DNA from: Pinisolibacter aquiterrae
GTDB taxonomy: Bacteria; Pseudomonadota; Alphaproteobacteria; Rhizobiales; Ancalomicrobiaceae
NCBI RefSeq assembly: GCF_019160155.1
Contig: NZ_JAFNIH010000005.1
Span: forward strand, 1 to 61,202
Reading direction: 5' to 3'
DNA: 61,202 bases
Below, in pieces: positions 52,162 through 60,463 of this stretch (its first letter is position 1; every line of letters begins with the position of its first letter). The notes under the pieces are model-generated. The model ran no database searches, was not told where the DNA came from, and worked only from the letters and a program-made list of their open reading frames with translations. Made by a program: the position numbers and the translations under genes.

Positions 52162-52722
52162 TCAGGCCAAGGCGGCGGTGGGGGCGAGGTGATGCAGGGC
52201 GCCGCCGTGGAAGACCAGCGGATCGCCCTCGATGGTCTCGACGTCGAGCACGCGGCCGACGAAGATCTCGTGGTCGCCGCCGGGATAGCGGGCCCAGACG
52301 CGGCATTGCAGGCGGGTGATCGCCCCGTCCAGGATCGGCGCGCCGCCGAGGCCGGGACGGTGGGCGAGCCCCTCGAACTTGTCCTCCGCCGGACGGGCGA
52401 AGCGGGCGCACACGTCTTCCTGATGGGCGGCGAGCACGTTGACCGCGAAATGGGAATTGGCGCGGAACGCCGCGAGGCTCGGCGTCGTCAGGCGGATGCT
52501 CCACAGGATCAGCGGCGGGTCGAGCGAGACCGTGTTGAAGGAACTCGCGGTCATCCCGACCGAACGGCCGTCGGGGGCGCGGGTGGTGATCACCGTCACG
52601 CCGGTGGCGAAACGGCCGAAGGCGTGGCGCAGGAGGCGCGGATCGAAGACCGGATCGGCGGGATCCCCGCCGGTCGCCGGCCCGCCGGCACGCTCGATCT
52701 CGGAGCAGGCCGCAGCAGTCAT
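52162..52722 (-). CDS. Flavin reductase (HpaC/RutF-like)
   Basis: A 186-residue flavin reductase-like protein: FDPRLLRHAFGRFATGVTVITTRAPDGRSVGMTASSFNTVSLDPPLILWSI, HFAVNVLAAHQEDVCARFA, and HEIFVGRVLDVE. The family supplies FADH2 or FMNH2 to a two-component monooxygenase, and the HpaB-type oxygenase at 57.4 kb is the obvious partner. It lies 13 bases downstream of the ABC permease gene. Confidence 0.92.
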   Translation of the reverse strand: MTAAACSEIERAGGPATGGDPADPVFDPRLLRHAFGRFATGVTVITTRAPDGRSVGMTASSFNTVSLDPPLILWSIRLTTPSLAAFRANSHFAVNVLAAHQEDVCARFARPAEDKFEGLAHRPGLGGAPILDGAITRLQCRVWARYPGGDHEIFVGRVLDVETIEGDPLVFHGGALHHLAPTAALA

Positions 52723-52735
52723 GACGATGACCCTC

Positions 52736-53551
52736 TCATTTCCGGTTGATGTGCATCATCCGCTCGAAGCCGATGAGCCGTTCGATGGCGAAGACCAGGG
52801 CGCAGGACAGCGCGATCAGCAGCGTCGCCATGGCGGCCACGGTCGGATCGTCGAAGTCGCGGATGTACTGGTAGGCGACGACCGGCAGAACCGCGCTGCG
52901 CTCGTCGGTGAGGAAGACGCTGATCGAGAAGTTGTCGATCGCCTCGACGAAGACGAAGACCGCCCCGGCCAGCATGCTCGACTTCAGCTGCGGCAGGGTG
53001 ACCAGGAAGAAGGTCCTCAACCGCGTCGCTCCGAGGTTGCGCGCCGCCTCCTCGAGCCGGGGATCGAGGCCGAGCAGGTCGGCGACCATGGTCCGGACCG
53101 CGAAGGGCAGGCCGAAGACGAACATGCCGATCAGCAGGCGCCCGAGGCCGAGATCGCCGTGGACCGCGGTGAAGAGCGCGAGCAGCGCCACGCCGGTCAC
53201 CACCCCGGGAACGATCAGCGGGGACAGCAGCAGCGTCGCGATCAGGTCGCGACCGGCGAAGCGGCCGCGCGCGATCGCCACCGCCGTCGGCAGGCCGACG
53301 ACCAGACAGGCGGGGGTGACGATGAGCGCGACCTTCAACGAGTGTTCCGTCGCGGTCATGAACCGCTCGGACTCGAAGAAGTTGACGTACCAGCGCAACG
53401 TCGGCCCGCGCGGCGGCCATTGGAAATAGGCGCCGTCGTTGAAGGAGAACGCCACCACGAAGACGACCGGCAGCAACAGGAACAGACAGGCCAGCGTCGC
53501 GGTGAGCGGCACCAGACGGCCGTAGGGGCGTTCGAGAGAGCGACGGTTCAT
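52736..53551 (-). CDS. ABC transporter permease, spermidine/putrescine type (PotC-like)
   Basis: A 271-residue membrane protein with six helices. The ATPase docking loop RLEEAARNLGATRLRTFFLVTLPQLKSSMLAG is the PotC/YdcV pattern, with an early FSFNDGAYFQWPPRGPTLRWYVNFF region. Its start overlaps the stop of the partner permease by four bases. Confidence 0.94.
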   Translation of the reverse strand: MNRRSLERPYGRLVPLTATLACLFLLLPVVFVVAFSFNDGAYFQWPPRGPTLRWYVNFFESERFMTATEHSLKVALIVTPACLVVGLPTAVAIARGRFAGRDLIATLLLSPLIVPGVVTGVALLALFTAVHGDLGLGRLLIGMFVFGLPFAVRTMVADLLGLDPRLEEAARNLGATRLRTFFLVTLPQLKSSMLAGAVFVFVEAIDNFSISVFLTDERSAVLPVVAYQYIRDFDDPTVAAMATLLIALSCALVFAIERLIGFERMMHINRK

Positions 53552-54411
53552 CGCACCACCACCTTGCGGACCAGCCGCTCGAGACCGGCGAAGCCGAGGA
53601 TCACTACGAAGGAGAGGACCAGGAAGACGGCCGACGTCGCGGCGGCGAAGGGAATGTCGTAGGCGACGAAGAGGCGCTCGTAGATGTGGTTGGCGACCAT
53701 CCGGACCCGGCCGCCGCCGAGCAGCAGCGGGAAGAGGAAGGAGGAGAGCGCCAGCGAATAGGTGAGCGACGCCGCCACCACGAGGCCCGAGGAGAGCAAC
53801 GGCAGGGTGACGCGGAAGAAGGTCGTCATCCGCGTCGCGCCGAGATTGCGAGCGGCCTCCTCGACCGACAGCGGCAGGTTCTTCACCGCCCCGACCAGGG
53901 TGAAGACGGTGAAGGGCAGCAGGAAGTGGACGAGCGAGATCGAGACGCCGAGCCAGTTGAAGACCAACCGGATCGGCCGCTCGATCACCCCGAGATGCAC
54001 CAGCGCCAGATTGATCAGGCCCTTGTTGCCGAGCAGCACCATCCAGGCATAGGCGCGCGTCACGCCCCCCGACAGGAAGGTGACGGCGAGGGTGAAGAGC
54101 AGGATGCTGCGCACCAGCCGCGACGGCGAACGGGCGATGACCAGGGCCATGGGCACCGCGATCACCAGGGAGATCATCGTCAGCGCGAAGGAGATCCACA
54201 ACGTCTCGCCGATCACAGCCAGCTCGCGCCACGAGCCGAAGATGCGCAGGTAGTTGTCGAAGGTGAAGTCACCGCCGACGCCGAGCCCTCCCGGCGTCGC
54301 CCGATAGAAGCTGGTCCAGCCGAAGAGCCCGTAGGCGGAGAACAGCAGGCCGATCGACAGCAGCGCCGGCACGGTCAGCCACAGGTGATGTCGGTTCTCC
54401 TTGTCCATCAC
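53548..54411 (-). CDS. ABC transporter permease, spermidine/putrescine type (PotB-like)
   Basis: A 287-residue membrane protein with six helices and the docking loop EEAARNLGATRMTTFFRVTLPLLSSGLV. PotB-type features include VIARSPSRLVRSILLFTLAVTFLSGGVTRAYAWMVLLG. Overlaps of four bases with the ATPase gene upstream and the PotC-like gene downstream show tight coupling. Confidence 0.94.
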   Translation of the reverse strand: MMDKENRHHLWLTVPALLSIGLLFSAYGLFGWTSFYRATPGGLGVGGDFTFDNYLRIFGSWRELAVIGETLWISFALTMISLVIAVPMALVIARSPSRLVRSILLFTLAVTFLSGGVTRAYAWMVLLGNKGLINLALVHLGVIERPIRLVFNWLGVSISLVHFLLPFTVFTLVGAVKNLPLSVEEAARNLGATRMTTFFRVTLPLLSSGLVVAASLTYSLALSSFLFPLLLGGGRVRMVANHIYERLFVAYDIPFAAATSAVFLVLSFVVILGFAGLERLVRKVVVR

Positions 54412-55487
54412 CGCTCCAATACGATCGTGTGGTCGGGATCGAGGACGACCTTCACGGTGGCCCCGGGCTCGTGACGCCGCACCGAGCGCATGCGCGAGGC
54501 GTGCGCCTCGAAGCGGGTGCCGGCGGCGTCGACCTGATAGACGACCTTCTCGCCGAGTTCGGCGACGGCGGAGACGGTGCCGACGAAGCCGTCGCGCGGG
54601 TCGATCGCGGCGGCGACCTCGACATGGGTCGGCCGCACCGCGATCTGCACGTCGCGCCCCGCCGCGAGCCCCTCCGGGTGCCAGCCGGCGACCCGCACGC
54701 CGCCCATCGCGATCTCGACCCGCGACCCCACCGAGCCGACGACCCGGGCGGGAAGCAGATTGGCGATGCCCATGAAGCGGGAGACGAACTGCGAGGCGGG
54801 CCGGTCGTAGATGTCCAACGGCTGGCCGAACTGTTCGATGCGACCCTCCTTCAGGACCGCGATCCAGTCCGAGAGATAGAGCGCTTCGTCCTGGTCGTGG
54901 GTGACGACCACGGTGGTGATGCCGAGCGAACGCTGCAGATTGCGCAGTTCCGCCTGCATCTCGTCGCGCAGGTTGCGATCGAGAGCCCCGAGGGGCTCGT
55001 CGAGCAGCAGCAGCTTGGGGCGAACGACCAGGGCGCGGGCGAGGGCGACGCGCTGCTGTTGACCACCGGAGAGCTGCGAGGGATAGCGGCCGGCCAGGGC
55101 GCCGAGCTTGACCATGTCGAGGGCGTCGCGCACCCGCTCGACGATCTCCGCCTTCGACAGCCGGCGCATCCTCAGGCCGAAGGCGACGTTGTCGGCCGCC
55201 GTCATGTGGGGGAAGAGCGCGTAGTTCTGGAACACCATGCCGGTGTCGCGCGCCTCGGGCTGCAGACCGGCGATGTCGCGTCCGTCGACGAGGATCTCGC
55301 CGGAGGTGCTGGCGACGAAGCCGGCGATCATCCGCAGCACCGTCGTCTTGCCGCAGCCGGAGGGGCCGAGCAGGGTCAGGAGCGACCCCGGCGGCACGTC
55401 GAGGGACACGTCACGGATGACGTGGAACCTGTCGTAGTACTTGTCGAGCCGGCGCAGGCTCAACGAGCTTCCTTGAATCTTGTCCAT
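54408..55487 (-). CDS. ABC transporter ATP-binding protein, spermidine/putrescine type (PotA-like)
   Basis: A 359-residue ATPase. Walker A LGPSGCGKTTVLRM, Q-loop MVFQNYALFPHMT, signature LSGGQQQRVALARAL, Walker B LLLLDEPLGALDRNLR and H-loop VTHDQDEAL are followed by a C-terminal TOBE_2 domain (about 280-357). The start MDKIQGSS is 112 bases after the binding-protein stop. Confidence 0.95.
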   Translation of the reverse strand: MDKIQGSSLSLRRLDKYYDRFHVIRDVSLDVPPGSLLTLLGPSGCGKTTVLRMIAGFVASTSGEILVDGRDIAGLQPEARDTGMVFQNYALFPHMTAADNVAFGLRMRRLSKAEIVERVRDALDMVKLGALAGRYPSQLSGGQQQRVALARALVVRPKLLLLDEPLGALDRNLRDEMQAELRNLQRSLGITTVVVTHDQDEALYLSDWIAVLKEGRIEQFGQPLDIYDRPASQFVSRFMGIANLLPARVVGSVGSRVEIAMGGVRVAGWHPEGLAAGRDVQIAVRPTHVEVAAAIDPRDGFVGTVSAVAELGEKVVYQVDAAGTRFEAHASRMRSVRRHEPGATVKVVLDPDHTIVLER

Positions 55488-55599
55488 CGAGAGACCGCCG
55501 CTGGTGTCGTGGGGGCGTGCGGAACCCGCCGGCCCCGAGGGATGCCGTCATGTCGAGCGTCGTCATGCCGTCCGTCGGAGCCGGCCGGTGATGCGAGCG

Positions 55600-56616
55600 T
55601 CAGTTGGCGATTTCGCGGTTGAAGCGCTCGGTCCAGCCGCCGATGGCGGCGTTCAGCTTGCCGTTGTCGAAGGCGATGCCGTCACCCGGGGCCGGGAGCG
55701 AATCGACCAGTTCCGGCGAGGGCTTGGCGGCGGGGTTGACCGGGGCCATGCCGGTCTTGATCGAGATGATCTCCTGCATCTCCGGCGTCGACACGAAGTC
55801 GATGAATTTGGCTGCGTTCGCCTCGTTGCCGCTGCGCACGATCATCATCACGTCGAACATCATCGGGGCCGGCTTGGGGCTGACCATCTTGACCTTCAGA
55901 CCCTCGTCGCGCAGCCGCTTGGCGTGGGAGGGCTGACCGACCAGCACGCTCGCCTCGCCCTGGGCGATCGACTGGCGCGCCTGTGCGTCCGAAGCGTAGT
56001 AGAGGGCGACGTTGGGGCGCAGTTTCTTCAGCGCCGCGAAACCCGGGTCGACGTCGTCGATCGAGCCGCCCTCGAGGGTCGCGGCGACCAGCAGCATCGA
56101 GCCCTGGTAGATGCCGACGCTCGGGACCGCGAGACGGCCCTCGAACTCGGGCTTCCACAGATCGCGCCAGCTGGTGATCGGCGTCTTCACCTCGTCGGTG
56201 CGGTAGATGATGCCCATCGGATAGTAGTAGGCCGCGACCCAATCGGCGGTATGGGCGTCGGGGTTCAGCGCCGCGACGTTGGCGAGACCCGTGCTCGGGA
56301 CCTTGGCGAAGAGCTCCTGGTCGGAGGCGGCGCGCGCGGCGACCGAGGAGGTGGTGAACCAGACGTCGATGGTCGGCTTGGCCTTCATCGCCTGCAGCTT
56401 GACCAGGCCCTCGCCGGAGGTGCTCTGGGTGACCGGCTCGACCTTGATGCCGGTCTTCTTCTCGAAGGTCTTGGCGATTTCCTCGAAGGCCGACTGCCAG
56501 GTCGAGCCCCAGATCTGGACGGTGAGCTTCCCATTCTCTGCGAGGGCCGGCGTACCGGCAAACAGCACCGATGCGATCGCGACCGTTCGGCCGATTCCCG
56601 AAATGGTGAACTTCAT
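55600..56616 (-). CDS. ABC transporter substrate-binding protein, PotD-like
   Basis: A 338-residue periplasmic protein. A signal peptide of about 26 residues (IGRTVAIASVLFAGTPALA) precedes LTVQIWGSTWQSAFEEIAKTFEKKTGIKVEPVTQST. The remainder has SBP_bac_6/PotD-type segments such as YYYPMGIIYRTDEVKTPITSWRDLWKPEFEGRLAVPSV. Ligands of this family include polyamines, but also other cationic or small organic compounds. The gene overlaps the GntR stop by four bases and is the first transporter gene. Confidence 0.93.
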   Translation of the reverse strand: MKFTISGIGRTVAIASVLFAGTPALAENGKLTVQIWGSTWQSAFEEIAKTFEKKTGIKVEPVTQSTSGEGLVKLQAMKAKPTIDVWFTTSSVAARAASDQELFAKVPSTGLANVAALNPDAHTADWVAAYYYPMGIIYRTDEVKTPITSWRDLWKPEFEGRLAVPSVGIYQGSMLLVAATLEGGSIDDVDPGFAALKKLRPNVALYYASDAQARQSIAQGEASVLVGQPSHAKRLRDEGLKVKMVSPKPAPMMFDVMMIVRSGNEANAAKFIDFVSTPEMQEIISIKTGMAPVNPAAKPSPELVDSLPAPGDGIAFDNGKLNAAIGGWTERFNREIAN

Positions 56617-57293
56617 CTGCCATTCTCCTGTCGAGAGACGCTTTTGTTGAACGCATCGAGAAGATGCGATCGGATGAGATTCTCGGCTTTCCCCGCATCG
56701 CGTGCCCGCAGCGCGGCGACGATCTCGCCGTGCTCGTGGATCGTCGTTCTCGACTGCTCTCGGTCGAGTTGCTTCAGCTCCGATTCACTCATGAAGTACT
56801 CGGAGTATTTCTCGATCGCCGTCACCAGCCGCGGCACCCCGCAGGCCTGGTAGATCCGGCTGTGAAACTCGGTATTGGTGGCGACGCGCTCCTGCAGTGC
56901 CTCGTAGGGGAGCGAGGCGCTGCGCTGGACCGAGGCCTCGAGGAAGTCGAGATCCTCCTCGGTCAGGCGGCTCGCGGCGAGGCGGGTGGCGTAGCCCTCG
57001 AGCGCCATGCGGATGTGGCGGATGCCTTCGAGTTCCGCCCAGGTGTCGCCGACCTCGACGCCGGCGCCGCGCCGGCGGATCAGCCGCTCGCCGGCGAGCC
57101 GCACGAAGGCCTCGCGCAAGGGGGTGCGACTGACGCCGAGCCGTTCGGCCACGTCGACCTCGCGCAGCCGGGTGCCGGGGGCGAGCCTGCCGTCCAGGAT
57201 CATCTCCCGCAGCAGGCGGTGGATGGCGTCGGCGGCGCTGACGGTCTCGGGGCGGTCGCGGACCGGGAGCTCGGCGAAGGGGGCGGCTTCCAT
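56613..57293 (-). CDS. GntR family (FCD domain) transcriptional regulator
   Basis: A 226-residue regulator. A GntR winged helix at about 20-90 (MILDGRLAPGTRLREVDVAERLGVSRTPLREAFVRLAGERLIRRRGAGVEV) precedes an FCD domain (IRHIRMALEGYATRLAASRLT, NTEFHSRIYQACG, HGEIVAALRARDAGKAENLIRSHLLDA). It is translationally coupled to the ABC binding-protein gene and follows a strong hairpin after the monooxygenase gene. The CTGTAT-N6-ATACAG repeat before the M20 gene is a plausible target. Confidence 0.93.
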   Translation of the reverse strand: MEAAPFAELPVRDRPETVSAADAIHRLLREMILDGRLAPGTRLREVDVAERLGVSRTPLREAFVRLAGERLIRRRGAGVEVGDTWAELEGIRHIRMALEGYATRLAASRLTEEDLDFLEASVQRSASLPYEALQERVATNTEFHSRIYQACGVPRLVTAIEKYSEYFMSESELKQLDREQSRTTIHEHGEIVAALRARDAGKAENLIRSHLLDAFNKSVSRQENGR

Positions 57294-57314
57294 GGCTGTC
57301 TTCTCCTGCAGGGG

Positions 57315-57341
57315 CCGATCGGAGCACCGGGCTCCGATCGG
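57315..57341 (-). terminator. Hairpin terminator downstream of the HpaB-type gene
   Basis: Perfect 11-base arms CCGATCGGAGC / GCTCCGATCGG around ACCGG, 57 bases after the monooxygenase stop and before the GntR start. No T-run. It probably separates, at least partly, the M20-monooxygenase transcript from the transporter transcript. Confidence 0.65.
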
Positions 57342-57397
57342 TGAGGGACGCGGACGTCGGATGGACGCGCTCCCGGTCCCGACGGGCCGAGGGCGGC

Positions 57398-58825
57398 CTA
57401 GAGATTGGCGAGGCGCGCGGCCCGCTTCACCGATCCCTGACGGTCGTAACTCTCATAGAGAGCCATCGACTGGGCGAAGATGGGTGATTCGGCGAAGATC
57501 TGGTACGCCTGGGCCCGGCCGGCGAAGGCGGAGGACGTCAATTCCACGGCGAGATTGACGACCCGGATGCGATCCTCGGCCGGGACGTCGCCGACCCGGA
57601 AGTACTTCTCGATGTCGCCTCGGATCTCCTCGTTGGCGAACGACTTGCGCGAGGGCACGACCACCGGGCTGCCGCCGATGATGTCGCGCAGATTGTGGAC
57701 GGCCTGATTGTAGTTGGTCGACGCGTAGACACGGCCGGCGTTCTGGATCGCCTGGTTCGGCATCCACAGGCCGGTGTCCGTCTGCTGCGCGGCCGCCTCC
57801 GCGGCGAGGATGAAGGAGTTCAGCGTCTCGCGGAACACCATCAGCTCGGCGATGCGCTGCTTGACCTGCGGGATGGTGATGGTGCGGGTCTGTTCGGCGG
57901 CGAGCAGCGCCGTGCCGACGAGGGTATCGGCCTTGGCGAAGGAGCGCAGCAGGAAGCCCTGCGCCGCCCAGCGGGTCAGATCGGTGCGGATCAGGCGGGC
58001 GAGGTCCGGCTTGCGGCTGAAGACGACATCCTCCCAGGGGATGAACACGTCGTCGAACACCAGCAGCGTGTCGATCTCGTCGAAACGGGCGGTCAGGGGC
58101 CGGTCGAAGGGATCGACGCCGAGGCCGAGGGGCGAGCGGCAGATGTGGCGCAGGCCCGGGGCGTTCATCGGCACGATGAAGGCGACGGCGTAGTCGGTGT
58201 TCTCCACCACCCAGGCGCCGACGGTCGGCTTGACGAAGGCGACGTGGGCGTAGGAGGCGCCGGTCTCGTATTTGGCGCCGCGCACGACGATGCCGTCGGC
58301 GCGCTCCTCGACGACGCGGAGATAATGGTCGGGATCCTGCTGCTGGTAGGGCTGGCGGCTGCGATCCCCCTTCATGTCGGTGTTGCCGCTGGTCATGAAG
58401 AGATTGGTCTGCTGGAGCTTGTCGATCCAGCGCGCCACGTTGCGGTGATAGCGCTCGTCGTACTGGTCGAGCAGATCCTTGCGGTCGTACATGACGAAGA
58501 GCGGCGACACGGTCTCGTCGCCGAACCTGTCCATCACCGGACAGACCTCGGTCAGGACCGCATGGGTCATGTGGCGGCGCATGACCAGATCCTCGCGGGT
58601 CTCCGGCAGCTTGTAGAACCGGCCGCGCCGGACGTCGCCGTCCTCGAAGGTGAGGGCGTCGCGGAAGGCGTCCTCGAACTGCATGTCGTAGATGCGCGCC
58701 ATCGCGTCGATCATGCCGGTGAAGGCGGGATGCGCGGTCACGTCCTCGACCCGTTCGCCGTCGATCCACACCTTGCGGCCGTCGCGAAGGCTCTCGCGAT
58801 ATTCGTTGCCGGTCATCAATGTCAT
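57398..58825 (-). CDS. 4-hydroxyphenylacetate 3-hydroxylase (HpaB) family FADH2-dependent monooxygenase
   Basis: A 475-residue oxygenase component. HpaB-family segments: MTGNEYRESLRDGRKVWIDGERVEDVTAHPAF at the N-terminus, a central PLTARFDEIDTLLVFDDVFIPWEDVVF, and the C-terminal region with AAQQTDTGLWMPNQAIQNAGRVYASTNYNQAVHNLRDIIGGSPVVVPS. Such enzymes use free FADH2 from a reductase to hydroxylate phenols, pyrroles, indoles or N-heterocycles. The reductase partner is encoded about 5 kb downstream. The substrate is unclear; the neighbours deal with nitrogen chemistry rather than homoprotocatechuate cleavage, so HPA itself is unlikely. The start has an AGG-type site 8 bases upstream. Confidence 0.92.
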   Translation of the reverse strand: MTLMTGNEYRESLRDGRKVWIDGERVEDVTAHPAFTGMIDAMARIYDMQFEDAFRDALTFEDGDVRRGRFYKLPETREDLVMRRHMTHAVLTEVCPVMDRFGDETVSPLFVMYDRKDLLDQYDERYHRNVARWIDKLQQTNLFMTSGNTDMKGDRSRQPYQQQDPDHYLRVVEERADGIVVRGAKYETGASYAHVAFVKPTVGAWVVENTDYAVAFIVPMNAPGLRHICRSPLGLGVDPFDRPLTARFDEIDTLLVFDDVFIPWEDVVFSRKPDLARLIRTDLTRWAAQGFLLRSFAKADTLVGTALLAAEQTRTITIPQVKQRIAELMVFRETLNSFILAAEAAAQQTDTGLWMPNQAIQNAGRVYASTNYNQAVHNLRDIIGGSPVVVPSRKSFANEEIRGDIEKYFRVGDVPAEDRIRVVNLAVELTSSAFAGRAQAYQIFAESPIFAQSMALYESYDRQGSVKRAARLANL

Positions 58826-58852
58826 CGGTTCAACCTCGATTCCTCTGTCGGA

Positions 58853-60010
58853 TCAGTGACGGCTCAATTCGGCGATCAACCCCGCGAAGATCGCGCCGCG
58901 GTCGGCGACGCTGCGCAGGAGGATGGTCTCGTCGCGACTGCAGATGTCGGCGCATTCCGGGCCGGTACCGTCGAGCGTCGGGACGCCGAGGGCGCCGCAG
59001 AAGCTGCCGTCGGAGCCGCCGGCGACCGTCGGCATCTCGAAGTTCGGCACGTCGAGCTCACGGGCGATGCGCTCGGCGATGGCGAAGAGCCGGGCGGTGC
59101 CCTCCGACGGAGGCCAGCTCGGCCGCGTCCAGCCGCCGAGGAGGGCGACCTCGACGCGCGGGTCGCGCCTCGTCTCGACGATGCGCCGGATCTCCGCCTC
59201 GAGCGTCGCCGCCTGTTCCTGCGTGCGCGCCCGGACGTCCATGTGCAGACGGGCCTCGTGCGGGATCACCTGGCGGGCCTGACCGCCCTCGAAGCGGCCG
59301 ACGTTGACGACGAGACCGGCATCGGGATCGCTCAACGCCTCGAGCTGGCCGACCATCGCGGCGAGCTCGCGCACCGCGCTCGCCCCCTTGTGGTAGTTGA
59401 CGGCGGCGTGGGCCGAGGCGCCCTTCGCCTCGACGAAGAAGGCGCCGACCGCCCCGCGCGAGGTCATCATGCCGCCACCCGGTCGCGCCGGCTCGAGCAC
59501 CAGCACCCAGTCGGCGGCGCGCGCGTGATCCTCGATCCAGCTCCGGCACTTGGGGCTGCCGAGTTCCTCGTCGCAGACGACGACGTATTTGATCTCCTCG
59601 AACCCGGTCGAACCGGCGGCGATCGCGAGGTCGAGGGCGTGGATCGCCATCACCAGACCGCCCTTCATGTCGCCGACGCCCGGCCCGGTCGCCCGCTCGC
59701 CCTTCACGGCATAGGGCCACTCCTGCGCGGTACCCTTCGGCCACACGGTGTCGGCATGTCCGAGGATCATCAGGCGGCCTGTGCCGCCGAAGCGGCGCGT
59801 CGCGAAGAGGCGCTGACCGCGCTCCTCGACGTCCTCGTAGGTCGGGGTGAAGCCGAGGTCCTGCAACCGATCTCCGATCCAATGGACGACGCGGGTCACG
59901 CCCTCCGCGTCATAGGAACCGCTGTCGATGCCGACCAGTTCGGCGATGTCCGCGAGCATGCGCGGCAGGCGATCGTTCAGCTCGGCTCTCAGTGTCTGTG
60001 GTGTCGGCAT
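58853..60010 (-). CDS. M20 family metallopeptidase (carboxypeptidase G2-like) with apparent His-to-Cys zinc-ligand change
   Basis: A 385-residue amidohydrolase of the CPG2/ArgE branch. Di-zinc ligands at H85 (ILGHADTVWPKG), D114 (GVGDMKGG), E148/E149 (CDEELG) and E173 (VLEPARPGG) match the CPG2 spacing of 29, 35 and 24 residues. The expected last ligand (His385 in CPG2) falls at C357 in DGTGPECADICSRDE, spacing 184 versus 185. The dimerisation domain lies at about 180-290. The family removes a glutamate or similar group from an amide. It is the first gene of the operon, behind a palindromic operator. Start by a GGGAG site 6 bases before the ATG. Confidence 0.9.
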   Translation of the reverse strand: MPTPQTLRAELNDRLPRMLADIAELVGIDSGSYDAEGVTRVVHWIGDRLQDLGFTPTYEDVEERGQRLFATRRFGGTGRLMILGHADTVWPKGTAQEWPYAVKGERATGPGVGDMKGGLVMAIHALDLAIAAGSTGFEEIKYVVVCDEELGSPKCRSWIEDHARAADWVLVLEPARPGGGMMTSRGAVGAFFVEAKGASAHAAVNYHKGASAVRELAAMVGQLEALSDPDAGLVVNVGRFEGGQARQVIPHEARLHMDVRARTQEQAATLEAEIRRIVETRRDPRVEVALLGGWTRPSWPPSEGTARLFAIAERIARELDVPNFEMPTVAGGSDGSFCGALGVPTLDGTGPECADICSRDETILLRSVADRGAIFAGLIAELSRH

Positions 60011-60030
60011 CGGCCACTCCCTTCGTCTGT

Positions 60031-60048
60031 CTGTATTAATGCATACAG
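60031..60048. promoter_or_regulatory. Operator candidate CTGTAT-TAATGC-ATACAG
   Basis: Perfect 6-base arms with a TGCA-containing centre, 21 bases upstream of the M20 start, followed by GAATACAC as a possible extra half-site. TGTAT-N-ATACA is a common GntR/FCD pattern, and a FCD regulator is encoded in the same run. Confidence 0.65.
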
Positions 60049-60463
60049 GAATACACGGATGCAAGACGCGATCGATGCTGCTCTGCACAGAATTCGGGCA
60101 TGCCGCCTTCGGCGCCGCAACACGCGGCCGGGCGCGTCGCAGTCACGGGCGACACGGAGGACGATCCGAGGTTCGGGGAGCGGCGAGAGGGGCCGCGCGG
60201 GGGCGCGACGGACCGGCGCCACACGACCCTCTCTCGAGGGGCGCGTCTGCGCGTCACGGCGATGTCGGTGAAACGAACGGGGAGGGTTCGGATCGGGCCC
60301 GGGGCGCGGGTCGGAGCGTGCGGGGCCGCGCCTCCGTCCCTCCCGCGTGGCGGCACGTGAGGATCACGCGCGCCGATCGGACGGTGCGCGCAGCGCCGTC
60401 ACGCGGCCGGGTCTCTCGGTCGAGGACCCGGGGGCGAGGAGCAGCCGAGGGTGCCGGGGGCGA
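60049..60463. other. Intergenic region, no gene seen
   Basis: About 415 bases between the M20 promoter and the MarR stop. The first part is AT-richer and promoter-like; the rest is GC-rich without a convincing gene. A weak hairpin at 60381-60399 could end the MarR transcript. Confidence 0.4.

Noticed and set aside
55541-55573. Repeated GTCATG motifs between the PotA-like and binding-protein genes
   Set aside because: Short and imperfect, with no clear hairpin or operator symmetry; chance is sufficient in this composition.
49699-58825. Rut pyrimidine operon
   Set aside because: RidA and a flavin reductase are present, but there is no RutA luciferase-type monooxygenase, RutB isochorismatase-type hydrolase or RutG transporter. 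Only the chemistry is similar.
57398-58825. Homoprotocatechuate (4-hydroxyphenylacetate) pathway
   Set aside because: The HpaB homologue lacks HpaD/E/F/G/H neighbours, and the extradiol dioxygenase at 33 kb belongs to a separate operon with its own regulator.
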